Shown here piece by piece: positions 1 through 6,878 of a stretch of DNA of 40,469 bases; the first letter of the stretch is position 1; each line of letters starts with the position of its first letter. This stretch comes from Chthoniobacteraceae bacterium. Its GTDB lineage: Bacteria > Verrucomicrobiota > Verrucomicrobiia > Chthoniobacterales > Chthoniobacteraceae. The position numbers were made by a program, and so were the translations under genes. The notes beneath the pieces are model-generated. The model saw only the letters and a program-made list of their open reading frames with translations. It was not told the origin of the DNA and did not search any database. The stretch is from the NCBI GenBank assembly GCA_947479475.1, contig CANJZW010000040.1, positions 1 to 40,469 on the forward strand, given 5' to 3'.

Positions 1-271
1 CAAAAACTTTCCCAACGCCGCCGACGCTGGGAGGCTAACAGCAGAGAGAAGACCGGCACTTCAACCAAACCAAACAAAACCACAATGGCCGCCTCTCGTG
101 TAGCGTAATTAAACCGCTCGTGAAGTCATTGATTCAGAAACGCGCCGAACTCCGCCTCCAAGGTGGATCTTGTGCAGATGGCTGACGCTTGAGTTAACCG
201 GCAGACGACAGAGCGATGTAGCCGGGCAAAAATGAGACAGCTGCGGCACACCCTTCCTCCGGCAATCTCCC
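1..271. other. Left-edge stretch without a supported gene
   Basis: No start codon with convincing coding sequence is visible. On the plus strand two frames stay open from the window edge to stops at 101-103 and 106-108, so the last 33 to 35 codons of a plus-strand gene could be entering from the left, with a basic Arg/Lys-rich tail in one frame. The two frames cannot be separated on sequence alone and neither resembles a family I recognise. The 126-271 part is the 3' flank of the minus-strand SSB-like gene. Confidence 0.3.
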
Positions 272-721
272 CTAAAACGGGATCACATCCTCGCCCACAG
301 CCCCACGCCCCGCCTTCAACCGAGTCAAAGCATCCGGCATCTTCCTCGCCACGGGCGCCGCGGCCTTCCGCTTCCACCGCTTGATCTGCAGTTTCCCGTC
401 GCGTTCCCCCAACTCCACCCGGCACCGCTTGTCCAGCCAGTGTTCCGGCAAAACATCGCACTCCTTCCCAGAGTTCAACCCCACAGCATCCAGAACCTGC
501 TCCACCTTCCACATCGCCGTATCCGAGAACGTCAACCGCTCCCAAAAATCCTCCCAATCCTCGTTCGCCGCGTCCTCCACACGCACACGCAACGCGTGCT
601 GCTCAAAGGCCCCGCACTTCGAGCGCCTCTCCGTCACCTGCACGATCTGCGCCGGATACTCTCCGGCTTTCAACCCGCTTAACAGCCCCGTTTGTTCGCC
701 TGTTGGTTTGTAGTTTGCCAT
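272..721 (-). CDS. SSB-like DNA-binding protein (DUF669-type)
   Basis: A 149-residue protein beginning Met-Ala-Asn-Tyr-Lys. It resembles DUF669-type phage proteins, found beside recombination genes and thought to act as single-stranded DNA-binding proteins. The N-terminal half has a conserved-looking pattern of the form 'GEYPAQIV' and the central part contains 'FWERLTFSDTAMWK'. The last residues read Gly-Glu-Asp-Val-Ile-Pro-Phe, close to the acidic DDDIPF tip with which bacterial SSB recruits partner proteins; I infer the same use here. The ATG at 721 was chosen. A TTG at 730 would overlap the stop of the upstream nuclease gene and adds only three residues. It is last in a three-gene set with the Sak4-like ATPase and the nuclease. 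Exact family membership is not verified. Confidence 0.6.
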   Translation of the reverse strand: MANYKPTGEQTGLLSGLKAGEYPAQIVQVTERRSKCGAFEQHALRVRVEDAANEDWEDFWERLTFSDTAMWKVEQVLDAVGLNSGKECDVLPEHWLDKRCRVELGERDGKLQIKRWKRKAAAPVARKMPDALTRLKAGRGAVGEDVIPF

Positions 722-726
722 AAATC

Positions 727-1788
727 TCAACTCTTAAACTCTTTGCTTTTTGTTGTTTTCACCGCCACCAGCGACGCCTTCCGCTCCGTGCCCACCCGAA
801 TCACCGCAGGCATTTCACCCGTCGCCATCTCCCGGCTCCACAGTTCCCGAAACTTCTTCCCGCTCATATTCCCCAGCGCCCCCACAACCCCGCTCCAACT
901 GATCGTCCCCGCCGACACCAACCGCACCAGATCATCCCCAAACACCACCTCGCTCGTTCCTCCACTCCGCAGCCTCCACCCGGGCACCGCCTCGGAATCC
1001 TCCTCCAAAAGCTGCTTTACGCGCTCCTCCAACGCTTCCCGAAATACATCAAACACCTTCGCCTGTTTTAGAAAATTCCCCACCATGGCCGGGTCCTCCA
1101 ACATCGTCTCCAGCATCCAGCCGTGGGCGTCCTCGCCATTGCGCTCCACCGCCACCATGAGCGCCGTCGTCTCCACCACAGCTTCCACCCGCGCCTTGCA
1201 GCTCGTCGAAAACGCGCACCAGTTGCAGTAATCACACAACACAGGCTTCCGCTCCGGATCCCTCGCCGCCTTCAAGATGCCCTCCACCAGTTCCGCCGCC
1301 TCTGCGTACGTGAACTCGTGAGTCACCACCTTTTGCAAATCGCAGAACAGCAGCACACACGTCCACCGGTCGGCAAAATACTGCTCCATCAAACCCAGCG
1401 CATACGCCGCCACCTGCTCGCGGTAGTTCCGCACCTGCCCGCTCTTGAGATCCAGCACCAGAAAGCGCTCCGGAATGATTGCGTCCGCAGTCCCCACGTG
1501 CTCCATCCCCGGCGTCCTCACCTTGCACTCCTCGTCCGCGCTCAGAATCTTCGCCCCGCGTGCAAGGTCCTCCACCGTGGCCACAGCCCACGCCACCGCC
1601 GCGAGTTCCTCCACCAGCAACTCCACCGTGCTCTTCTCTTGCGAAAGCCCCGCTCGAAACGCCGCATCCAACCGCGTCCCGCGCGCCGCCGCCGCCCCCG
1701 CTTCCCCGGGTTTGTTCTCAAAACACGGACACTCCGCCAGCTTCGGCAAACTACTGTGCCGTATCGTTTTATTTGTCATTAGATCCAT
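727..1788 (-). CDS. Cas4/RecB-like PD-(D/E)XK nuclease with probable Fe-S cluster
   Basis: 353 residues. The nuclease core is visible as Gly-Thr-Ala-Asp (residues 99-102), then Leu-Asp-Leu-Lys-Ser-Gly with Asp113 and Lys115, followed by Tyr-Arg-Glu-Gln-x3-Tyr (122-129). This is the D...DxK...QxxxY arrangement of RecB/Cas4 and DUF2800-type phage nucleases. Cysteines at 20 and 22 near the N-terminus and Cys185, 188, 191 and 197 after the core match the split cysteine layout that holds a 4Fe-4S cluster in Cas4 and AddB. Probable role: processing DNA ends during element replication or recombination. The next gene (SSB-like) starts a few bases after its stop, and the Sak4-like ATPase ends 42 bases upstream, so the three probably form one transcript. 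No CRISPR array is present, so a Cas4 role in adaptation is not suggested. An alternative start is Met4 at 1779. Confidence 0.7.
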   Translation of the reverse strand: MDLMTNKTIRHSSLPKLAECPCFENKPGEAGAAAARGTRLDAAFRAGLSQEKSTVELLVEELAAVAWAVATVEDLARGAKILSADEECKVRTPGMEHVGTADAIIPERFLVLDLKSGQVRNYREQVAAYALGLMEQYFADRWTCVLLFCDLQKVVTHEFTYAEAAELVEGILKAARDPERKPVLCDYCNWCAFSTSCKARVEAVVETTALMVAVERNGEDAHGWMLETMLEDPAMVGNFLKQAKVFDVFREALEERVKQLLEEDSEAVPGWRLRSGGTSEVVFGDDLVRLVSAGTISWSGVVGALGNMSGKKFRELWSREMATGEMPAVIRVGTERKASLVAVKTTKSKEFKS

Positions 1789-1830
1789 GCAATTACTACG
1801 GATGAAACCCGTGAAAAGCCTTAAAAATAT

Positions 1831-2766
1831 TCACGCAACCTGCTTCTCTACAGGCACTTCCACCTCCACAACGCCAGCCTTATACGCCTCCATTGCCTGC
1901 CGCAGTTTTCCGGGTTGCGCCACACCCCTTTCCACGATCGGTTGCGCCACATACCGCCAATCCTCTCCCGCCCCCAAATACCCGCTCTTCACCAAAAAAC
2001 CGCAAATCTCCTCGTCCGTAAATCCCGCCACCAAAGCCTCCCATGGATGCTGTCCGCCTAACAAACGCGCCACAGTCTCTCCGCATAAACTCATCTTTTC
2101 CGGAAGCCCAAGCCGGTTCTTCCCATCATGCGATGCCGTCCGCACCGTATGCAGCACCCTCTGTTTTCCGCCGACGCCCCGCGCCTTCCCATTCGCATCC
2201 TGCACCACCCGGGTTTCGAAGTTCGCGAACAACACCGAGTCCATTTCCTGCATCAGCAAATGCGCACTCAGCTTTTGCACCCGGAACATGTACCGGTCGT
2301 AGCTCGCGCCCGCTTCAGCGTCCTCGTGTTTCTTGACCTCGCTATGCGCCAGGACCACCACATGCACTCCGGCCGCCACTAGCGCATCCACGCGCAGGAA
2401 GAACCTCGTCATTCCCTCCGCCGCCATTGCCACTCCCTTTCCGTAAGGAATCTCCTCCACCCCCTTGACGCCTTTCGCTGCGGCCACCTGCCGGCCGAGC
2501 ACCTGCCAGAGCGCATCGAACGTGTCGACCACCAGTGTTTCATACCCGGTTCCCCCTTGGAGCACCGTCGCCATCACTTCCTCCACCTTGCCATACGTCT
2601 CGGGATAAACACGATCCACTGCGTACGCGCAAGATCCACGCTCCAGATCCAAAAACAGCGGCTTCGGAAACCGCGCTGCAAAGCTAGTCTTTCCAACGCC
2701 TTCCGGCCCGTAAACGCACACCTTCTGCGGCCGCTGCACCGGTCCTTTGATGATCTTCATGGTCAT
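1831..2766 (-). CDS. Sak4-like RecA-fold ATPase (phage nucleotide-binding protein)
   Basis: From the ATG at 2766 this is a 311-residue P-loop ATPase. The Walker A motif is Gly-Pro-Glu-Gly-Val-Gly-Lys-Thr (residues 20-27) and Walker B is Leu-Val-Val-Asp-Thr (about 78-82). A later hydrophobic strand ends in 'VVVLAHSE', typical of the sensor region in AAA_24/Sak4-type proteins. Such proteins support single-strand annealing or recombination in phages and sit next to SSB and exonuclease genes, as here. The frame stays open upstream to 2883, but that extension (39 extra residues) is Arg-rich with no ribosome-binding site and would run into the intergenic repeat region, so the internal start is preferred; Met42 at 2760 is also possible. 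Family name is inferred from motifs and neighbours. Confidence 0.65.
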   Translation of the reverse strand: MTMKIIKGPVQRPQKVCVYGPEGVGKTSFAARFPKPLFLDLERGSCAYAVDRVYPETYGKVEEVMATVLQGGTGYETLVVDTFDALWQVLGRQVAAAKGVKGVEEIPYGKGVAMAAEGMTRFFLRVDALVAAGVHVVVLAHSEVKKHEDAEAGASYDRYMFRVQKLSAHLLMQEMDSVLFANFETRVVQDANGKARGVGGKQRVLHTVRTASHDGKNRLGLPEKMSLCGETVARLLGGQHPWEALVAGFTDEEICGFLVKSGYLGAGEDWRYVAQPIVERGVAQPGKLRQAMEAYKAGVVEVEVPVEKQVA

Positions 2767-3506
2767 ATCCGCTGGTTCTCTCAATGTTTTTTGCGCCCCC
2801 GAGCTCCGCATCTCCCCTACATCGAAATTCGCCCATCCTCCGGTCGTCTCCATCCGATTCACGCGCGCGCGAGCCACCCACAAAATCTCCCAACTACAGG
2901 CTCACCCCATCCACTGCCCCTGCACGCAATCAGCCGGTCTTTGGGCGCTTTAAAGCCCTCAGCAAATCGACATTTAAACATCCGACCTTTTGCTTAACTG
3001 GCACCGGTTTATCCCGCCCGCCGCTGAGAGCAAAACGCTTACAAACCACCCAAAAAACACCGGATATGAAGGAATTGAAGGAGGAGGAAGGAAGTCCATT
3101 TCTCCCTTACTTCCTTCACTTAACTCATTCATTTTTAGGGTTCTTCTTTACCGAAAAGGAAGTGAAGGAAGTTAAAAGACAAAACCAAAAGAGAGAACAC
3201 ACACTCACATATAGGGTGTATATGGGCGCATCTCCCTTCACTTCCTTTTTTGGCATTTTTACAGAGTAAAAACTGAAGGAACCCTCGTTTTTACCCACTT
3301 CCTCTACTCCCTCCACTTCCTTCGATCGCCTCACTCGGACGTCCACTTTATTGGCCTAAAATGCACGCAAGTGAACCCATGCGTTCGATAAATCCGACGT
3401 GCGAAACTCACCCCTCCAAAGCGAATGATCCCCCACCACCTCCGGAGCTCTGCCGTCCCTCGCTCTGAAATTCGGCCAGCCGCTTTTTGACCACACATAC
3501 GCTCCC
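2767..3506. other. Divergent intergenic region of the element
   Basis: This 740-bp gap between the Sak4-like ATPase and the primase has no supported protein-coding gene. Short open frames through 3125-3346 translate into low-complexity Lys/Glu/Val-rich peptide because of the ACTTCCTTC repeats. The region must hold the promoters for both divergent arms, but no convincing -35/-10 pair was found. A TTGACC sits about 20 bases before the primase ATG, too close to serve as its -35 unless the real start is further downstream. Confidence 0.5.
3065..3325. repeat. Iteron-like repeat cluster, candidate replication origin of the element
   Basis: The 9-mer ACTTCCTTC occurs exactly at 3087-3095 (minus), 3109-3117 (plus), 3164-3172 (minus) and 3315-3323 (plus). 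Near copies lie at 3240-3248 and about 3297-3305. Several copies are extended to CTTCACTTCCTT, and 3109-3121 with 3160-3172 form a 13-bp inverted repeat. Stretches such as 3125-3150 and 3249-3295 are AT-rich compared with the flanking genes. The cluster lies between divergently transcribed recombination genes and the primase-helicase genes, where plasmids and phage satellites keep an origin. Function as an origin is inference; the repeats could also be operators for a regulator of the two divergent transcripts. Confidence 0.6.
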
Positions 3507-4526
3507 ATGCCTGTGACGCTTGCACTCTGCAAACAACGACTGCCGCTCCCTGAGCTGCTCGCAAGACTCGGCCTCTTTGATGCTCCTCCTAGGTCCGGCA
3601 ATCATCCCTGCCCCATCCACTCCGAACGCAACGGCTCCGCTTTTAGCATGCAGCACACTCGCGGTGTCTGGCTGTGGATTTGCCACGGGAAATGTGCCGC
3701 AGGCGGCGATGAAATCTCTTTCCTAGAGCACTTTGGCTCCCTCAGCCGCCGGAATGCCATCCACCGCTATCAGGAACTCTGCGGCTTTTCTCCCCGCAAC
3801 GGCTTTCACCCCAACCCCATCGCAACCCATAGAAAACCAGCCGCAACGCAAGTGCCTCATCCCATGATCGACTTCCCCAACCCACTCACGGCCGGCTCCT
3901 TCTCAGATTGCGAGCAGGTCGCCAACCTCCGTTCCGTTCCCACTTCCACAATCACCGCCATGTCCAAGGAAGGCCTGCTTGCCTTTGGCAACGTCTGCGG
4001 TCTTCCCTCGTGGCTTGTCTTGGATGGCTCTCGCAAACTCGCAGAAGCCCGCCGTATGGATGGCGAGCGTTATCCCTGCGCAAAATCACTCGGAGAACGC
4101 AAAACACACACCCTCAGGGGCTCGCAAAAAAACTGGCCCCTCGGCCTTCGCGAGGGAACCGCCCCCATTCTCCTAGTGGAGGGGTCTGGAGACTTCGTGG
4201 CCGCCCACTATTTCTGCTCCTTTACCAAACGCTCTGCCACTCCCTGGCAACCCGTTGCAATGCTCGGGGCTTCTGTAAAAACACTGCACCCCGACGCAAT
4301 ACCGCTCCTCAGCGGGCGCCGCGTACGCATCGTACCGCACGCTGACGAAGCGGGCGCAAAAGCCGGCCTGCAATGGGCCAAACTGCTCGGCAGCCTGCAG
4401 TGCCAGGTTGACGGGTTTGATCTCTCCCGGCTCACCAAAAATGACGGTTCTCCAGTGTCCGACCTCAACGACTGCACCACCCTTCTCCCGGGGCAGGAGC
4501 CAGAACTCACACAGCTATTTCTATGA
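3507..4526 (+). CDS. DNA primase-like protein (zinc finger plus Toprim)
   Basis: 339 residues. The N-terminus carries a CHC2-like zinc-binding motif: Cys35-x2-His38 and Cys59-x3-Cys63, separated by a beta-hairpin with 'VWLWICHG'. The second half has a Toprim-like core: a strand ending 'ILLVEGSGD' with the catalytic-type Glu, then 'VRIVPHADEAGAKAG' with the Asp position, as in bacteriophage and plasmid primases. Expected role: synthesis of RNA primers at the element's origin. The gene directly follows the repeat cluster and overlaps the helicase gene by four bases (ATGA at 4523), so the two products are translationally coupled and probably work together. No ribosome-binding site is visible upstream of the ATG at 3507. 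Confidence 0.75.
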   Translation: MPVTLALCKQRLPLPELLARLGLFDAPPRSGNHPCPIHSERNGSAFSMQHTRGVWLWICHGKCAAGGDEISFLEHFGSLSRRNAIHRYQELCGFSPRNGFHPNPIATHRKPAATQVPHPMIDFPNPLTAGSFSDCEQVANLRSVPTSTITAMSKEGLLAFGNVCGLPSWLVLDGSRKLAEARRMDGERYPCAKSLGERKTHTLRGSQKNWPLGLREGTAPILLVEGSGDFVAAHYFCSFTKRSATPWQPVAMLGASVKTLHPDAIPLLSGRRVRIVPHADEAGAKAGLQWAKLLGSLQCQVDGFDLSRLTKNDGSPVSDLNDCTTLLPGQEPELTQLFL

Positions 4527-5953
4527 GTTTCTCAAGAATCTTCCAGTTTCCTATCTCCGCCCCTCCTTGCACCCTGCCGACGTTGTCACGGTTCTTTTAC
4601 CGCAAGGACTCCCTCAACTACATCCAGGAGTACCCGGATGGAACTGCCGTTCGGATCACTCAAAAAGACGTCCTTTCCACCCTCAAGGCTGAGAACAACA
4701 TCGAGCAGCAGAAAGACCTCGACCTGTTCTTTTACAAGCTCCGCCACGACCACTCCCTGGACTACGACGGCAGCATGCCGGGCTACAAACTCGGCCTCCA
4801 CGAGTTCAACGGCCAGCGATACTACTGCACATCCTCTCCCCGCCCCATCTCACCCGCCCTCCGTGATTGCACCTCGGTTGAATTTGGAGCTCGCTGGCCC
4901 GTCATTTACGAGCTCATGCGCCGGCTTCTGATCACCCCGGAGTCGGGTGAAGACCAACTCTGGACGCTCCTGGCGCACCTCAAACTTTCCTACGACTCCC
5001 TGCAGCTTTGCCTTCAAGATTCTCGGAATGTGCGTCCCGCACAGGCGTGTATCATCGTGGGCCCGATCAACTGCGGGAAGACCTTCCTTTTCGAACGAGT
5101 CATCGCTCCCATTCTTGGCGGGCGTGTGGTGGACGCTTTCAAAGCTTTCAGCGCCAATGCCGAGGGGTTCAACGGCGAACTTCTCAACGGCGAACTCTGG
5201 AAAATCGACGACCGTCCGGGCTCCTCGCGGGCGGAGGTCCGACGCACTTTCGCAAGCAACATCAAAAGCTACCTGTTCTCGGGCAACGTCTCCTTCCATC
5301 CCAAGGGTCGGACCCCAGTCACACTCCACCCTTTCGGACGTCTTTTCATCCTCGCGAACGACGAAGACAAGGACCTTTTGGTACTCCCGGACACCACACC
5401 GGACATAGCCGACAAACTTCATATTTTCCGTTGTAATCCGGCGGACTCTCCCATGCCGACGAGCACGGATGCCGAGCGGGCGGCTTACTGCGCCGCGATC
5501 GCGGAGGAACTTCCGCACTTGGTGGCTGACCTTGAGGACTGGGAGGTTCCCGAGCACCTCCGTCAGACACGCACGGGCGTCAGGAGCTATTTGAATCCCG
5601 TCTGCTTCAGAAAACTGCAACACAACAACCCTGAGCTGATTCTTGCCGAACTGATACAAGCGGCGATTTCAGCCTTCGTTTTGGTGGCCGACGAAGGGCG
5701 TATCTGGAGGGGGACGGCCCTTGAACTGAGCGGCAGGCTCACGCACTCCGAGTGTCCGAACTGGCGCAAGGCGGCTGATTTATTATCAAGCCCGCGGAGC
5801 ACAGGCATCTACCTTGGCCGGATTGCCGAGAATTGGGAACACTTTGCGAAGGAGTTCCAGCTGCACATTCGCAAAGGCCCGCAAAAACGCGGTTTTACGA
5901 CCTATCTGATCCACCGGCTTCCCGATGAGGAGCCTCAGACCAACCTACTCTGA
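4523..5953 (+). CDS. D5/SF3-type replicative helicase (DUF5906-like)
   Basis: 476 residues. The ATPase core has Walker A Gly-Pro-Ile-Asn-Cys-Gly-Lys-Thr (residues 180-187), an acidic Walker B-like pair in 'LWKIDDRPG' (Asp229-Asp230), and a polar sensor-like strand 'LFILANDEDKD' around 274-284, the order seen in superfamily 3 helicases of phages and plasmids. The N-terminal 130 residues have no recognised domain, and the C-terminal 100 residues could include a DNA-binding winged helix. With the overlapping primase it forms a primase-helicase unit for initiating element replication. The ATGA junction at 4523-4526 indicates translational coupling. I am confident in the ATPase class and less so in the exact Pfam family. 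Confidence 0.75.
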   Translation: MSFSRIFQFPISAPPCTLPTLSRFFYRKDSLNYIQEYPDGTAVRITQKDVLSTLKAENNIEQQKDLDLFFYKLRHDHSLDYDGSMPGYKLGLHEFNGQRYYCTSSPRPISPALRDCTSVEFGARWPVIYELMRRLLITPESGEDQLWTLLAHLKLSYDSLQLCLQDSRNVRPAQACIIVGPINCGKTFLFERVIAPILGGRVVDAFKAFSANAEGFNGELLNGELWKIDDRPGSSRAEVRRTFASNIKSYLFSGNVSFHPKGRTPVTLHPFGRLFILANDEDKDLLVLPDTTPDIADKLHIFRCNPADSPMPTSTDAERAAYCAAIAEELPHLVADLEDWEVPEHLRQTRTGVRSYLNPVCFRKLQHNNPELILAELIQAAISAFVLVADEGRIWRGTALELSGRLTHSECPNWRKAADLLSSPRSTGIYLGRIAENWEHFAKEFQLHIRKGPQKRGFTTYLIHRLPDEEPQTNLL

Positions 5954-5958
5954 AATTT

Positions 5959-6453
5959 ATGGCCCTCGCCGAATACTACACTCCCGAACAAATCGCACAG
6001 AAGCTTGCCGTGACCCCTGGCAAGGTGAACCGACTTATTGATCGAAAGTTGCTTGGGTGCTCGTTTGTAGGACGCTCCCGGCGCATCTCCGACGCTCAGG
6101 ATGCCGAATACATGAGGCATGCCGCCTCGCGTCCGCCCAAGAAAAACCGTTCTCGCCCTTTAATCCCTGCCGAGCTCGGCCCAGTCTGGGAGCGTCTCAC
6201 GGAGATCGCGCTTGCAAGCTTTCCGCATCTCGCCCCCTCGATGCAGCAGGCCCGACTCGCCTCTATCGAAACCAAAGCCCGTATTGCCACCGTTATCGCC
6301 GTCGATCCAGATTCGGCCGCCATAATCATGGCGGAGCGAAACCGCTACGCGCTCCAGCGTTGTTTGCGCACCCTTTTTCTTCGACCCCTTATGATCCGGA
6401 CGATAACCGCGCAAGCCCCTCAGAATGAACATCAAAATTCTGCATGCGCCTGA
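5959..6453 (+). CDS. Small helix-turn-helix protein (excisionase-like N-terminus)
   Basis: 164 residues starting five bases after the helicase stop. Residues about 5-50 ('YYTPEQIAQKLAVTPGKVNRLID' region, then 'GRSRRISDAQDAEYM') match the MerR/HTH_17 excisionase pattern: helix-turn-helix followed by a short wing with a basic patch. The remaining 110 residues are mostly helical and basic, with no recognised domain. As the last gene before the tRNA-Asp end it is well placed to be a recombination directionality factor or a regulator of the replication genes. The HTH call is fairly safe; excisionase function is inferred from position and length. Confidence 0.55.
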   Translation: MALAEYYTPEQIAQKLAVTPGKVNRLIDRKLLGCSFVGRSRRISDAQDAEYMRHAASRPPKKNRSRPLIPAELGPVWERLTEIALASFPHLAPSMQQARLASIETKARIATVIAVDPDSAAIIMAERNRYALQRCLRTLFLRPLMIRTITAQAPQNEHQNSACA

Positions 6454-6603
6454 ATATCAACAGGGTACAGAAATGCACAAAAAAGAGCCCATAAAACCCC
6501 TAGAAAACAGATAAAAACCCTCGAAATCGCGCAAAAACGCAAAAATAGGATTTCCCCCTAGGCTGGCCAATAAAATTGCCTAACCGTTGATTTGAAGGGG
6601 TTT

Positions 6604-6628
6604 GCTCCTTAAAAAAGGAGCGGAGTCT
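6604..6628. other. Candidate attachment-site region at the 3' end of tRNA-Asp
   Basis: The acceptor 3' strand of tRNA-Asp (6622-6628) and the adjoining palindrome at 6604-6621 (7-bp arms around four A residues) mark the junction between chromosome and element. Elements using a tRNA 3' end regenerate the gene, so a copy of this sequence is expected at the far end. That copy is not in the window, so this is a prediction. Confidence 0.35.
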
Positions 6629-6694
6629 ACGGGGCTCGAACCCGCAACCTCCGCCGTGACAGGGCGGCGCTCTAACCAATTGAGCTAAGACTCC
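6621..6694 (-). tRNA. tRNA-Asp (anticodon GUC)
   Basis: Reading the minus strand from 6694, the 7-bp acceptor stem GGAGTCT pairs with AGACTCC (6628-6622), followed by discriminator G at 6621. The D arm has the AGCTCAATTGGTTAGAGC signature. The anticodon arm has stem CCGCC/GGCGG and loop CTGTCAC, giving anticodon GTC. The T arm contains GGTTCGAGCC. CCA is not encoded. The 3' end faces the mobile element. A 75-codon open frame across this locus is a translation of the tRNA and is not a gene. Confidence 0.97.
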
Positions 6695-6793
6695 TTTTCT
6701 TGAGGGCCAAAAGACTAGTAAGTTCAAGACGCAGGCGCAATCGTTATTTCAAAAATCCAGCGATTTATCAAAGCCTCCTCTATATCGTTTCAG

Positions 6794-6836
6794 CTCAACC
6801 CAAGTGTGGTTCCTACCTCAAACCAAGTGTGATTTC
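6794..6836. repeat. Two direct copies of a 20-bp motif
   Basis: The segments 6794-6813 and 6817-6836 are 17/20 identical, with shared core CCAAGTGTG followed by RTT, and a period of 23 bases. They lie in the gap between tRNA-Asp and the 3' end of the dehydrogenase subunit gene. Two copies on nearly the same helical face could be a regulator site for the tRNA promoter, or a remnant of a longer array. No function is established. Confidence 0.5.
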
Positions 6837-6878
6837 TCCTCCCGACAAAAACCGAGCCCCCGTGCGCCCACCTGGACT

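Larger units (their letters stand above)
1..6621. mobile_element. Right part of an integrated mobile element (prophage or satellite-like) next to tRNA-Asp
   Basis: Six genes of DNA-replication and recombination type lie in two divergent arms and stop just short of the 3' end of a tRNA-Asp gene, a classic integration site for tyrosine-recombinase elements. Seen directly: a RecA-like ATPase, a RecB-like nuclease and an SSB-like protein on the minus strand; a primase, an SF3 helicase and a HTH protein on the plus strand; a repeat cluster between them. Beyond the tRNA the gene content becomes ordinary chromosome. No integrase, capsid, terminase or polymerase gene is in the visible part, so phage, phage satellite and integrative plasmid cannot be told apart. 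The left boundary is outside the window. The integration claim is inference, because no second att copy was found here. Confidence 0.65.

Noticed and set aside
727..1788. A CRISPR-Cas remnant suggested by the Cas4-like nuclease
   Set aside because: No array of spaced repeats and no other cas gene is seen anywhere in the window; phage nucleases of this type are common.
1445..2302. A 285-codon plus-strand open frame
   Set aside because: It covers the opposite strand of the nuclease and Sak4-like ATPase genes and shows no domain.
3125..3346. A 73-codon minus-strand open frame rich in Lys, Glu, Val and Ser
   Set aside because: Its composition comes from the ACTTCCTTC repeat cluster; no start signal and no family resemblance.
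4850..5659. A 269-codon minus-strand open frame
   Set aside because: It is antisense to the SF3 helicase with its Walker motifs; no start signal or family resemblance.
6500..6727. A 75-codon minus-strand open frame
   Set aside because: It is a translation through the tRNA-Asp gene (the Arg/Gly/Cys-rich middle matches tRNA arms) and flanking DNA.
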